Shown: positions 7,054 to 18,800, numbered from the stretch's first letter. The stretch: DNA of 64,000 nucleotides from an uncultured Ferrimonas sp. (GCF_947489035.1 NZ_CANLCI010000011.1:53776-117775), one strand, 5' to 3'. Numbers and translations: made by a program. The notes: a model not told the origin generated them from the letters alone.

Positions 7054-10000
7054 TTAACTTCGCTGCACCTTATAGAAGCAGCAATAGAGCGAAGGCACCA
7101 CGCACAGGGTCAAAATGGTGCCGATCCCAAGGCCGAAAGCCATCACATTGGCCATGCCGTAGAACAACGGATCCTGAGTCAAAATCAGCGGCAGCAGCCC
7201 AGCAATGGTGGTGATGGTGGCCATGGTGATTGGCCGCAAGCGGGTGATGCAGCTGTTGATCACCGCTTGATAATGATCACTGCCGTTATCCCGCTCGATC
7301 TTGATCCTATCAAGCAAGACGATGGCGTTATTGACGATGATCCCCGCCAAACTGTAGATCCCCAAAATCACCATAAAGCCAAAGCTGGCGCTCATCACAT
7401 GCAAGCCGATGGCGGCGCCAATGAACGACAGCGGAATGGTTAACGCGACAATGGCGGTTTTGCGGTACGAGTTAAACTGCAGCACCAGCAGGATCAGGAT
7501 GATCCCCAACACCATCGGCATGTTGGCGTTCATCGCTTGTTGCGCGTCGATGGAGTCGGTGATCACCCCGTCGTATTCGATGCTGTGGTTTGGCGGCAGA
7601 TCCGCTCGCAACTGGTCGATCTTCTCGTCCACCAACAGCTTTAGATCCTCCGCGGCCATCTCGGTGTTGCGCGCTTCAACGCTCACGGTTTTAAACAGCT
7701 GCTCGTGGTGGATCGACGAAAACTGATTCACCGGCACAAAGTTGGCCACTTGGAACAGCGGCACCGCGTTACCGGTTTTGGCGGAATAAACATTGATGGT
7801 ACGCATTCGATCCAAGCTGTGACGCTCGGCGTTGTTGGCGCGCATGATCAGCGGAATGATCTCATCGCCATCGCGATATTCGGTTACCTGCACCCCAACA
7901 AAGTAACTCTGCAGCGCCTTGGCGATGTCGTTAGAAGTGATCCCCGCCAACTTGGCGCGGTGCTGATCGATCTGCACCTCCACCTTGATGGTGAGGTTTT
8001 CCCAGTTGTTGTGGATATCAACGGTATTGGGCACCTGATGGAACACGTCCATGATCTGCTGAGCTTTACGGTAGATCACATCGGCATCGGGGCCTTTTAC
8101 CTGCACCGTAATGATGCTCGAATCCGATGGCCCTAAAAACATCTTCTTAGCGCGGATAGCCACATTGGGAAAGGCGCTTTCTAAGTCACGATCCAGTTGC
8201 TGGGCGATGGCATAGAGATCTTGCCCCTCGGCCACGTTCACCACGATAAAGCCTTTGTTCTCGACCGGATCTTCGGGGCTTAACGACAACACAAAGCGCG
8301 GTCCGCTAAAGCCCACATAGCCGGAATAGCTGTCAACGTAATCCAGATCGCCGTTGTGATTGATCCAATTAAAGATCGCTTCCATCTGGCGGTTGGTTTC
8401 CCGCGCCGAGGTGCCTGCCGGTAGGTCGACGTTAATCAGGATCTGGCTGCGATCGGAATCGGGGAAAAACTGCTTGGCCACAAACTGCATGCTAAAGCCA
8501 GAGGCCAGCAGCAGTGCCAGCATCGACGCCAAAAACAGCGCCTTATGGCTGAGAACCCAATGCAGCAGGTGTTCGTAATGGCCACTGATCTTGGCTAATA
8601 GATTCGGTTTTTCAGTGCCTTGCTGCGTTCCTGCCGGCGGCGCCAACTGAACAAAGAAATAGCACAACATCGGGGTAAGGCAGAGCGCCAACACCCAACT
8701 GACCAGCAAGGTGATCAACACCACCAACGACACCGAGCGGGTGTATTCCCCCGCCGCATGCTCGGCCAGCATCAACGGCAAGAACACCAAGATGGTGGTG
8801 GCGGACGAGCTTAACAGCGGGATCGCCAGCTCGGTCGAGCCTTGGATCATCGCTTGATAACGCTCGACGCCTTCCTCTAAGCGGCGCTTAAAATCTTCGG
8901 CAATCACAATGCCGTTATCCACCAGCAGCCCCAGCGAGATGATCAACGTCGCCAAGCTCATCCGCTCCAGCTTCATCTCGGTCAACTGCATGATGGTCAG
9001 CGCCACCAACATCACCGCCGGCACGATGGCGCCCACGATCAGCCCCATCCGCACGCCCAAAAACAGGATCACCACCACCAATACGATCGCCAAGGTTTGC
9101 ACCACATTCACTGACACACTCTCGATGGTTTCCTCCACCTGCTGGGCTTGGTAGGTGGCCACATGCAGTTGATAGCCGATGGGCAAAGTCGCGCTGATCT
9201 GCGCCACCTGCTGCATCAACCGTGGCGCGTACTCCAGAATGTTGTGTTCATCCAGCATGGCGATGGCAAAGAACAGCGCCGGTTCGCCATTGAAGTAGGC
9301 CAGTTTATTGGGGGGATCGACGTAACCATGCTTAATCGTGACAATGTCTTTTAGGGCGATGAAGTTGTCGCTGTTCGGCAAATTAATGAAGGTATCGGCA
9401 ATGTCGGCGATGCTGGTGAAGTTGCCCGATGGCTCGACAATAAAGCTGGTTAAGCCGATATCGACGTTACCGCCGGAGCGAATGATGTTTTGGTTTTGCA
9501 GCTCCTGCAAAATCGCATCGGGGCTGATCCCCAGTTGCGCCAACTTGGCGTTAGACACTTCAAGAAACACCCGCTCTGGCTGCTGCCCTAAGATCTCCAC
9601 CTTCTTGGTGCCGTTCACCCCATACAGGGTATCGCGGATGTGCTGGGCAATATCAAAGCTCTGCTTTTGGCTGAAACCATCGCTGGTGAGTGCCAAGGTG
9701 ATCACCGATACGTCACCAAACTCGTCATTAACATAGGGGGTTTGGGTGCCTTCGGGCATCTTGGCGTAGGCGGCGCTGACCTTATTACGCACGTCCTGCC
9801 AGATCTCATCCAGATTGAAGTAGCGGTCTTGGGCAATCACATGCACCGTCGATAAGCCGTTGGCGGAGGAGGAGTTGATCTCCTTCAGCTCGGGGATCTT
9901 AATCAGCTCTTCTTCCAGCTTTTTGGTGATCAGCTGCTCAACCCGCTGCGCCGACATGCCGGGAAAGGTGGTGGTGACGATCACCTCGCGCACGGTGATG

Positions 10001-10116
10001 CTGGGATCTTCCTGCGCCGGCAAGGTGAAATAGGCGTAGACGCCATTGATGATCAGCAGCGCAATGATCAACAGCACCGACTTGCGATAATCAAAGGCCA
10101 GTTTAGTGATGTTCAT
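7054..10116 (-). CDS. RND efflux transporter permease subunit
   Basis: This 1,020-residue protein has the AcrB/MexB family plan: an N-terminal helix (residues 11-29), a large periplasmic loop, helices 2-6 near residues 335-475, a second helix and periplasmic loop, and a last group of helices near 865-1015. Visible landmarks are FPGMSAQRVEQLITKKLEE in the first porter subdomain and LGLLVDNGIVIAEDFKRRLEEG in helix 4, which carries the proton-relay aspartate. It is a proton-driven inner-membrane pump that expels small molecules through an adaptor and an outer-membrane channel. Its adaptor gene lies 9 bp upstream. No outer-membrane factor gene is present, so it probably borrows a TolC. The substrate is unknown. 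Confidence 0.93.
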   Translation of the reverse strand: MNITKLAFDYRKSVLLIIALLIINGVYAYFTLPAQEDPSITVREVIVTTTFPGMSAQRVEQLITKKLEEELIKIPELKEINSSSANGLSTVHVIAQDRYFNLDEIWQDVRNKVSAAYAKMPEGTQTPYVNDEFGDVSVITLALTSDGFSQKQSFDIAQHIRDTLYGVNGTKKVEILGQQPERVFLEVSNAKLAQLGISPDAILQELQNQNIIRSGGNVDIGLTSFIVEPSGNFTSIADIADTFINLPNSDNFIALKDIVTIKHGYVDPPNKLAYFNGEPALFFAIAMLDEHNILEYAPRLMQQVAQISATLPIGYQLHVATYQAQQVEETIESVSVNVVQTLAIVLVVVILFLGVRMGLIVGAIVPAVMLVALTIMQLTEMKLERMSLATLIISLGLLVDNGIVIAEDFKRRLEEGVERYQAMIQGSTELAIPLLSSSATTILVFLPLMLAEHAAGEYTRSVSLVVLITLLVSWVLALCLTPMLCYFFVQLAPPAGTQQGTEKPNLLAKISGHYEHLLHWVLSHKALFLASMLALLLASGFSMQFVAKQFFPDSDRSQILINVDLPAGTSARETNRQMEAIFNWINHNGDLDYVDSYSGYVGFSGPRFVLSLSPEDPVENKGFIVVNVAEGQDLYAIAQQLDRDLESAFPNVAIRAKKMFLGPSDSSIITVQVKGPDADVIYRKAQQIMDVFHQVPNTVDIHNNWENLTIKVEVQIDQHRAKLAGITSNDIAKALQSYFVGVQVTEYRDGDEIIPLIMRANNAERHSLDRMRTINVYSAKTGNAVPLFQVANFVPVNQFSSIHHEQLFKTVSVEARNTEMAAEDLKLLVDEKIDQLRADLPPNHSIEYDGVITDSIDAQQAMNANMPMVLGIILILLVLQFNSYRKTAIVALTIPLSFIGAAIGLHVMSASFGFMVILGIYSLAGIIVNNAIVLLDRIKIERDNGSDHYQAVINSCITRLRPITMATITTIAGLLPLILTQDPLFYGMANVMAFGLGIGTILTLCVVPSLYCCFYKVQRS

Positions 10117-10125
10117 AGCGGCCCC

Positions 10126-11223
10126 TTAATTAAACAACTGGATGCGTTGTTCCAGCAGCGTCACCGCCTGGCCATCGCGCAAAAAGGCCACTCCGGCCGT
10201 GGCGATGATCTCGCCTTCCGCCAGCCCCTGCGAGATAAACACTTGGTTGTCGATGATGTTCTCGGTTTGCACCACACGTTGGCGTACCACCTGCTGCTTG
10301 GGATCATACACAAACACGCTGACCTGCTGATCCAGTTGCGCCAACAGCGCCGAGATCGGAATGATCACCGTGTTGCCGGAATGGCCAGTGCGGCCTTTGC
10401 CCAGATAGACAAACTCCACTTCGGCGGTCATGCCTGCGCGCAGCCGTTGCTGCTCGCCTTGCAACACAATGGTGACCGGGAAGGCATTGGCGGATCCCGC
10501 CCGTGTGCCAATCTCCGTGATCCGCCCTTGGAGCTGACGCTGCAAACCGGTGATCGACACGTGCATCAGCGCGTCTTGCTGCAGCTCTCGAATCAAGGTT
10601 TCCGGCACCATTATCTGCACCTCAAAACCGTGGGTACCCTCAATCTCGAAGGCAACGCTGCCTGCGTTGATCTGCTGAGACGGCTCAATAAAACGCTTGG
10701 TGATGGTGCCGTCATAGGGGGCGCTCAGCACGCTGTCTTGCAAATCTTTGTGGGCAATATCCAAGCGTGCCAGCGCCACATCAACACTGCTTTTGGCCGC
10801 TGCAAACACCGCTTTGGCGCTATCAAACTCCGATGGTGAGATCAGCTTTTTGGCGATCATCTTTTGCCGCCGCACGTATTCGCTCTGCGCCTCTGCGAAG
10901 GTGGCTTGGGCCTTCTCAACTTCGGCGGCCGCAGACTGGATCGCCAGTTCAAAGTTGCGCTTATCCAAGCGCGCCAAGCTGTCGCCTTGCTTCACTTTGC
11001 TGCCTAAATTGGCGCTGACGGCGGCAATCTTGCCGCTCACTTCAAAGCTCAGTTCGGCGCGCTCTACCGGCAACAGCACACCAGAAAGCGTCCGACTTTG
11101 TTCAAGGGGCGAGGCACTGATTTGGGCCCAAGCGATTGGACGAACCACCGCGGTGGTTGCCTCCGGCGGTTGCTGACAGGCAGTTAGTAGGCACAACGCA
11201 GCGCCAATAAATAACAGTCGCAT
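10126..11223 (-). CDS. RND efflux periplasmic adaptor lipoprotein
   Basis: The start is placed at ATG 11223 because it has an AGGAG Shine-Dalgarno 7 bp upstream and begins a lipoprotein signal (MRLLFIGAALCLLTAC) with lipidated Cys16; an upstream in-frame start at 11271 would spoil the signal. The 365-residue product has the split lipoyl domain, a helical hairpin rich in Ala, Gln and Lys (about 90-160) and the barrel domains of the HlyD/MexA family. It bridges the RND pump to an outer-membrane channel. It is the second gene of a minus-strand unit: small membrane protein, adaptor, pump, controlled by the divergent MarR gene. Confidence 0.9.
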   Translation of the reverse strand: MRLLFIGAALCLLTACQQPPEATTAVVRPIAWAQISASPLEQSRTLSGVLLPVERAELSFEVSGKIAAVSANLGSKVKQGDSLARLDKRNFELAIQSAAAEVEKAQATFAEAQSEYVRRQKMIAKKLISPSEFDSAKAVFAAAKSSVDVALARLDIAHKDLQDSVLSAPYDGTITKRFIEPSQQINAGSVAFEIEGTHGFEVQIMVPETLIRELQQDALMHVSITGLQRQLQGRITEIGTRAGSANAFPVTIVLQGEQQRLRAGMTAEVEFVYLGKGRTGHSGNTVIIPISALLAQLDQQVSVFVYDPKQQVVRQRVVQTENIIDNQVFISQGLAEGEIIATAGVAFLRDGQAVTLLEQRIQLFN

Positions 11224-11267
11224 CGGGTTTTCTCCTCGTGGCAAGTGGGGGCAGTGACGCTCGGCAT

Positions 11268-11717
11268 TCACGCCGATTTCCGGCGTCCTTTTTTAACCAG
11301 CTGACGACCGGCAAAGAGGTTCATGCTCATCAGGGTCAAGTTGGTGGCACCGGCAAGCAGCTCAAGGGCTTGCAGTGCGTAGAAAGTGCTGTCGAACTGA
11401 CCGGCGCTGGCCCACTGATCTAAGAAGTAGGCACAGGGGATCAAGATCAACAGGCCGTTCGCCGCGATAAATGGCATCCGCTTCTGCTTGGCCTCGACCA
11501 ATCGCCCCTTACGCCGTTTCGCCATCGCAGCTCCGGTGGCACCCGCCGTCGCGATGGCCGGGATCAAGATGAACAAACCCGGAAACACGATCAGCGCTTT
11601 CACTTGCTGGACGGCCGCAATCGACCCAAACAGCTCCACCAACACAGTGGCGCAGAAAAAGGTGGCGATGCAGGTGGTCGCCAGCAACGCAGCCAATCGA
11701 TGAATGGATGGTTTCAT
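11268..11717 (-). CDS. Small membrane protein of the efflux operon, unknown function
   Basis: The 149-residue product has four hydrophobic stretches (about 8-28, 40-62, 82-100 and 112-132) and a basic loop (AKRRKGRLVEAKQKR) plus a basic C-terminus, giving a four-helix inner-membrane topology. I do not recognise the family. It has a clear GGAGAG Shine-Dalgarno and is the first gene after the MarR-controlled intergenic region, 44 bp before the adaptor, so its expression should follow the pump. It may be an accessory subunit or an unrelated membrane protein. Confidence 0.75.
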   Translation of the reverse strand: MKPSIHRLAALLATTCIATFFCATVLVELFGSIAAVQQVKALIVFPGLFILIPAIATAGATGAAMAKRRKGRLVEAKQKRMPFIAANGLLILIPCAYFLDQWASAGQFDSTFYALQALELLAGATNLTLMSMNLFAGRQLVKKGRRKSA

Positions 11718-11739
11718 ATCTCTCTCCTCTGGAGTACAG

Positions 11740-11786
11740 TTGACAACACGTTGTCAATACTAGACCCGATGACAGCATGTTGTCAA
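11740..11786. promoter_or_regulatory. Paired palindromes, candidate MarR operators
   Basis: Two near-palindromes lie in the divergent gap: TTGACAACACGTTGTCAA (11740-11757), with perfect 8-bp arms, and ATGACAGCATGTTGTCAA (11769-11786). They share the core TTGTCAA and their starts are 29 bp apart. MarR dimers bind such 16-20-bp palindromes next to their own genes. These positions cover the predicted leftward promoter, so the regulator should repress the pump operon. Confidence 0.7.
11757..11786 (-). promoter_or_regulatory. Predicted promoter of the RND efflux operon
   Basis: On the minus strand TTGACA (11786-11781) and TAGTAT (11762-11757) are separated by 18 bp. The -35 sits in the second palindrome and the -10 abuts the first, which suits repression by the MarR protein. 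Prediction from consensus only. Confidence 0.5.
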
Positions 11787-11810
11787 AGTTAACGGGAGAG
11801 ATCCGTCCGC

Positions 11811-12254
11811 ATGAATCAGCAATCCAACGGTGAGTTGTTCACCACTATCGTGTTAGAGATGTTTAAGGTCGGCGGCATGTTGAATGCCCAAGGCGATGAC
11901 ATGGCAGAAGAATTCGGCATGAGCAGTGCCCGCTGGAAGGTGCTGGGCGCCATTGCCAAAGCGCAAACGGCGCTCACCGTAGCGCAGATCGCCCGCACCA
12001 TGGGGCAAAGTCGCCAAGCCACCCAACGCATTGCTGATGTGATGGTGAAAGACGGCTTATTACAGTGGCAAGACAACCCCAACCACAAGCGTGCCAAACT
12101 GACCATGCTCACCCCGGAAGGGGAAAAGATCTATCAGCAGCTGGATCTAAAGCAAAGCCATTGGGCCGACAGTGCCGCCGAAAAAATCAGCCGCGAGCAA
12201 CTTGAGCACACCTACGCCACCTTGCAACTGATGGCGAAGCACTTCGAGAGCTAA
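11811..12254 (+). CDS. MarR-family transcriptional regulator
   Basis: This 147-residue protein has the winged helix-turn-helix of MarR proteins: ARWKVLGAIAKAQTALTVAQIARTMGQSRQATQRIADVM (split by helices) followed by the wing DGLLQWQDNPNHKRAKLTMLTPEG, with helical dimer segments at both ends. It is divergent from the RND efflux operon, and the 93-bp gap between them holds two palindromes. The family usually represses its neighbour until a small phenolic or toxic ligand binds. Repression of the pump is therefore inferred with good confidence; the ligand is unknown. Confidence 0.92.
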   Translation: MNQQSNGELFTTIVLEMFKVGGMLNAQGDDMAEEFGMSSARWKVLGAIAKAQTALTVAQIARTMGQSRQATQRIADVMVKDGLLQWQDNPNHKRAKLTMLTPEGEKIYQQLDLKQSHWADSAAEKISREQLEHTYATLQLMAKHFES

Positions 12255-12283
12255 ACCGCATTGCGGTTAAATATTAAGTAATA

Positions 12284-12320
12284 AAAAAGCCCTGCAACCT
12301 TGTTGCGGGGCTTTTTGTTT
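12284..12320 (+). terminator. Terminator of the marR-type gene
   Basis: A 15-bp stem with one G-T pair (12284-12298 and 12302-12316) is flanked by A and T runs. It ends the regulator transcript. Confidence 0.85.
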
Positions 12321-12827
12321 TCCGTACCTTTGCTTTATTTTCACATTATTTTCACGCCAACCATGCTAAGCCAATCGACCTGAACGAAATTCATGTTGGT
12401 TTAATCGTAAAACCAGTTTTATAAATTAAAACCAACCGCGTAAATATCCCATATAGAGCTTTAGCTCTAATTTTAAATATAGAAAAAAACAAAAATAAAT
12501 AATCAACAGGAAAACATTGGCAAAAGCGCCCTAACACAGATCAAACCATTAACAAACCAAACGCACAAACTTAAAAATACATTTAAAATCAAAATCTTAT
12601 AATTTATTGGTTTTTGAGTTAGCTCTTTAGCAACTGAATAACTTTTCACCTTTAACCACCAAGTGACAGTTTATCGACAAACGCCAATTCCTTGTTGTTT
12701 CTGGCTGAAAGTAAATATGCAAAAATATCTTTAGGCGTAAGTAACAATATAAAAATACAACCTGTAACTTATTAGAACAAACTTGTGTAGGCATTACTTA
12801 TATTACTGCCATCACACCGAGGTGATA
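12321..12827 (+). promoter_or_regulatory. AT-rich leader upstream of the giant gene
   Basis: About 500 bases without a gene. The region is conspicuously AT-rich, with many short A and T tracts (for example around 12480-12510), unlike the GC-rich flanks. It is probably the promoter and 5' untranslated region of the giant gene and a plausible site for a nucleoid protein such as H-NS. The Shine-Dalgarno GAGGTG sits at 12819-12824. No single promoter stands out. Confidence 0.45.
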
Positions 12828-15800
12828 ATGAACAGTTCCAATAAAATAAGGCCATCGCTGCTCGCTCTCGCACTGACGTTAGCGTTCACTGGCAGCGATA
12901 CGCTGGCACAACCCATTACCGTGGGGGCTCAACCCCAGAGCCTCCTCAATGATGAATTGGCGTTAACCCATCACCGCCAGCAGTCAGCGGCAACAGCCAC
13001 CACCGATACCGATGGTGATGGCATCAGCGACAGCGACGAGCTCGCCCAAGGCAGTGATCCACTGCAATCCAACTTGCTCGACTACCGCTTCGAGATTGCC
13101 GAAGACTTTACCGAGATTGATGCACGCGACAGTGCCGTACTGGACGCCGCCGCCGTGGCCGCGCTCACCCCGAAACAAGCCCAGTTCACCAGCCTGCAAT
13201 ATGGCCAACACAGCGGCACCATGAAGTTTGATGTTCATGGCGGCGAAGCGGTTTTTGGCGACTTCGATCTGACCATGAACGTCAACAACGCCCTGTGTGA
13301 CCGCTACGACTTATCCTTTGATTACGGCCGCTCTAGCCGCAAACTGGTGCGCTCCATCGCCGTGAATCGGCTTAACGACGACAGCGTCATTAAGCCATTA
13401 ACCGACATTGCCAGCTACCGCAATCCACGCACCGAAACCTTCAGCCTCGAAGGCAGCAGCGACAGCGATCAGATCCACTTTGAAGGCCGCCGCATGTGGC
13501 TGGGTCAGGTTAATATCAGCGGCCAATGTACCCTGCTGGATTTAGATTTAGACACCCTGCCCGACCGCTTAGAGCGGCTGTTAGGCACCGATCCGTTACG
13601 CGCCGATACCGACCAAGACGGCATTGATGATCGCCAAGAATACGACCAAGGCAGCGATCCCTTCGGTGGTGGCGACGACGATAACGACGGCATCCCCAAC
13701 GAAACCGAAGTGGCGCTGGGCTTAGATCCCAACAACCCCGCCGATGCCCTGCTGGATTTAGACAGCGACGGCATGAGCAACGTGGATGAATTTACCCATC
13801 GGTTTGATCTCAACGATCCCCGCGACGCCGAGCAAGACGCCGATAACGACGGTTTCAGCAACCGCTTCGAATTGGATAACCACTTAAATCCCCGCGATCC
13901 CAGCGATGGCCGCGACGGCGACAGCGACAACGACGGCGTAAATAACGGCGACGACGCCTTTATCCACGATCCGCAAGAATCCCTCGACAGCGATAGCGAC
14001 GGCATCGGCAACAACGCCGATAATGACGACGACAACGACGGCGTTAACGACAGCGATGACGCCTTCCCGCTGGATCCAGCCGAATCCCTCGACAGCGACA
14101 ACGACGGCATCGGCAACAACATTGATAATGACGACGACAACGACGGCGTGAACGACGGCGATGACGCCTTCCCGCTGGATCCAACCGAGTCCCTCGACAG
14201 CGACAACGACGGCATCGGCGATAACCAAGATCCCGATGACGACAACGACGGCCTTAACGACGACATCGATCCCGAGCCAACGGTGCCCGACAGCGGCGCC
14301 GACAGCGATGGCGACGGCTGGAGCGATCATCAAGAGATCACCCAAGGCACCGATCCTTATCAGTCCAACCTGCAAGATTACGCGGTTGAGCTGCTGGAAA
14401 CCTTTGCCGAAGTGGCCCAGAACGACAGCAGCGCCATCACCGATGAAGGCTTTGCCCGTGTCACCCCCAAACAGCTTGGCCACAGCCGCTTACAGTGGAG
14501 CGACTATCAGGGCGGCTTGTTTGATCGACACGGCGGCTTCGCCGTCTTTAACGACATGGAGCAGACCTTCACGGTCAGCAACCTATTGTGTGACCGCTAC
14601 ACCCTCTCGACCCACTTTGGCGCCTCCAGCGGCCGTGGCGAACGCGCAATCACCATCACCCGCAGCGAAGATGGCACCGAGATCCAACCCTACATGGACA
14701 TCGCGCCATTAGGTCGGGCCGATTACCAGTACCCGATTGACAGCATCGCCGCGACAGAAACCTTGGTGGTTACCGGCCGCCGTTTGTGGCTACGGGAAAT
14801 GAACATCAGCGCCCAATGCCAATTAACCGATTGGGATCTCGACACCATTGCCGACAAGGTCGAGCTGCTGCAAGGCACCGATCCTAAGTTGGCCGATACC
14901 GACGGCGACGGCAGCAACGACAACGTCGATCTGTTCCCAACCGACGGCAACGACTACCTCGATTTTGATAACGACGGCATTGGCGACAACGCCGACAGCG
15001 ACGACGACAACGACGGCGTGAACGACGCCGACGATGCCTTCCCGTTCGACGCCAGCGAAACGCTGGACACCGATAACGACGGCATCGGCAACAACGTTGA
15101 TGACGACGACGATGGCGACGGCGTTAACGACGCCGACGACGCCTTCCCGTTAGACGGCAACGAAACCATCGATTCCGACCACGACGGCATCGGCGACAAC
15201 AGCGATCCAGATAACGACAACGACGGCGTCAACAACGGCGACGATGCCTTCCCGCTGGATCCATCGGAATCCCTCGACAGCGACAACGACGGCATCGGCA
15301 ACAACGCCGATAGCGACGACGACGGCGACGGCATTGACGACCCGTTCGATCCCAACCCAACCACCCCCGACGTTGGCATCGACCAAGATGGCGATGGCTG
15401 GCCAGATCAATACGAACTGGATCAAGGCACCGATCCAAGCCAATCCAACCTGATTGATTACCACATCGATCTGTTGGAAACCTTTGCCGAAGTGGATCAG
15501 GCGGATACCAGCCTGGTCAACGATGAAGGCTTTGCCCGTGTCACCCCCAAACAGCTTGGCCACAGCCGCTTGCAGTGGAGCGACTATCAAGGCGGCTTGT
15601 TTGATCGACACGACGGCTTCGCCGTCTTTGGCGACATGGAGCAGACCTTCACGGTCAGCAACCTGTTGTGTGACAGCTACACCCTCTCGACCCACTTTGG
15701 CGCCTCCAGCGGCCGTGGCGAACGCGCGATCACCATCACCCGCAGCGAAGATGGCACCGAAATCCAACCCTACATGGACATCGCGCCATTAGGTCGAGCC

Positions 15801-18800
15801 GATTACCAGTACCCCATCGACAGCATCGCCACAGCAGAAACCTTAGTGGTTACCGGTCGCCGTTTGTGGCTACGGGAAATGAACATCAGCGCCCAATGTC
15901 AATTAACCGATTGGGATCTCGACACCATTCCAGACCGACTGGAACTGATCCAAGGCACCAACCCGAAACTGGCGGATACCGACGGCGACGGCAGCAACGA
16001 TAACGTTGATCTGTTCCCAACCGACGGCAACGACTACCTTGATTTCGATAACGACGGCATTGGCGACAACGCCGATCTGGACGACGACAACGACGGCGTG
16101 AACGACGCCGACGACGCCTTCCCGTTCGACGACAGCGAAACGCTGGACACCGATAACGACGGCATCGGCAACAACGTTGATGACGACGACGATGGCGACG
16201 GCGTTAACGACGCCGACGACGCCTTCCCGCTAGACGGCTCTGAAACCATCGATAGCGACCACGACGGCATCGGCAACAACGCCGATGACGACGACGATGG
16301 CGACGGCAGCAACGACCGCGACGACGCCTTCCCGCTGGATCCATCGGAATCCCTCGACAGCGACAACGACGGCATCGGCAACAACGCCGATAATGACGAC
16401 GACGGCGACGGCATTGACGATCAGTTCGATCCCAACCCAACCACCCCCGACGTTGGCATCGACCAAGATGGCGATGGTTGGCCAGATCAGTACGAACTGG
16501 AACAAGGCACCGATCCAAGCCAATCCAACCGCATCGATTACCACATCGATCTGCTGGAAACCTTTGCCGAAGTGGACCAAGCAGACAGCTCGGCCATCAC
16601 CGATGCCGGCTTTGCCCGCGTCAGCGGCAAGCAGCAGCGGCACACCCGCTTCCAATGGAGCGCCTACCAAAATGGCTTGTACGACCGCGATGGCAACTTT
16701 GCCGTCTTTGGCGACATGACCCAAACCTTCACCCTCAACAACATGTTGTGCGACAGCTACACCTTGGTGTCTCACGCAGGGCAATCCAGCGGCAGTGGCA
16801 CTCGCACCTTAAGCATCAGCCGCAGTGAAGATGGCTTGGCGATCCAGCCGCAGATCCACGTCGGCGGTGGCGGTGGTGCGGATCGTAATTTCCAGATCGA
16901 CACGCTGGGCAGCACCGAAACCATTGTGGTGGTGGGTAACCGCATGCGACTGGAACGCATTGGCGTTCAGGCCCAGTGTCAGCTGATGGATTGGGATCTC
17001 GACACCCTGCCCGATCAGTTCGAGCTGAGCCAAGGCACCAACCCGAAACTGGCCGACAGCGACAACGACGGTCTGGACGATCCCATCGAGTTAGCCCACG
17101 GCCTCAACCCGATTGATCCCGCCGATGGCAGCCACGCCGACACCGACGGCGATGGCATCAACAACGGCGACGAGATCGCGTTTGGCTTCGATCCGCTTAA
17201 CGGCAACGATGGCGCCCTAGATAGCGACAGCGATGGCATTCCTAACCACGTCGAGATCAGCCACGGCCTCAACCCGCACTTCTACCAAGATGGTCAGCTG
17301 GACTTAGACGGCGATGGCATCAGCAACCGCGACGAGCACCGCTTTGGCTTAGATCTGAGCGATCCGAGCGACGCCGAGCAGGATCTGGATAACGACGGCA
17401 TCAGCAACCGCCGCGAAGTGGACAATGGCCTGAACCCGACCGATCCAAGCGACGCCGAACTCGATGCCGATGGCGATGGCGTGGCCAACCGCTACGACCA
17501 GTTCATCAACGACGCCAGCGAAGCCTACGACAGCGATAACGACGGCATTGGCGACAACCGCGATCCCGACGACGACAACGACGGGGTCAATGATCCGTTC
17601 GATGCCCTGCCGTTCGATCCCAACGAACAGCACGACCACGATCACGACGGCATTGGCGATGACGCCGACACAGATGACGACAACGACGGCATCAACGATG
17701 CAGACGACGCCTTCCCGTTGGATCCAACCGAGTCACAAGACAGCGACAACGACGGCATTGGCAACAACGCCGATCGAGACAGCGACAACGACGGCATCAA
17801 CGACGACGCCGATCCGTTCCCAACGGATCCAACCGAATGGCGCGACAGCGATGGCGATGGCATTGGCAACAACGCCGATAGCGATGACGACAACGACGGC
17901 GTCAACGACCTAAACGATGCCTTCCCGCTGGATCCCAACGAAACCGTTGATACCGATCACGACGGCATCGGCAACAACGCCGATCCCGATGACGACAACG
18001 ACACCATCTTGGACGGCGACGATGAGCAACCGCTGATCGCCAACCGCATCTACCAAGTGGATCTGCTGGAGGACTTCTCTGAACTTGTCGGCACCCCCGA
18101 CAACGCCGACTTCACCGACCCATTGCGCCAGCAACTGACGGTCAAAGTCAGCGACGACGCCAGCTTGCAGCTGCGCGCCAGCGGCGCTGGCCAACGGGTG
18201 GATGACGCCAACAACTTCTCGATCTACGGCGGTTACCAATCGCTTAACTTCGAGCTGGCGGGGTTACAGTGTCCTAACTACACCCTGACCCTGGTTGCCG
18301 GTCGCATGACCAGCGGCAACGTGGCCCGTTACGTCAAAATCGTGCGAGAAAATGACGACGTAGAAGTGTTGCCGTTCACCGACGTTTCCGCCGGTGGGCT
18401 GGTCACCTACAGCGCGCAGATTGATGGCGTGGCCGATGGCATGCCAGAGCAGCTGCAACTGCTTGGTCGCAACAGCCTGATCAACAGCCTGCGGATTGAA
18501 GCGAACTGTGTGGTCGACGCCATTGGCGACAGCGACATGGACGGCTTAACCGACGTGCGTGAAGCAATCCACGGCACCGATGCCACCAACCCAGACACCG
18601 ATGGCGATGGCCTACGGGATGGCGACGAAGTGCGTTACGGCTTAGATCCACTGGATCCAAGCGACGGTGACCGCGCCGACAGCGATCACGATGGGATCAG
18701 CAACGCCGACGAACTGAAGTACGGTTTGGATCCATTAAACCCTGCCGATGCGCAGGCGGACGCCGATGGCGATGGCGCCAGCAACTACGACGAAATTCGC

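Noticed and set aside
13505..17938. Long minus-strand frames rich in Ser, Leu and Pro inside the giant gene
   Set aside because: They are antisense reflections of the GAC/GAT-rich calcium repeats, with no start signals and biased composition.
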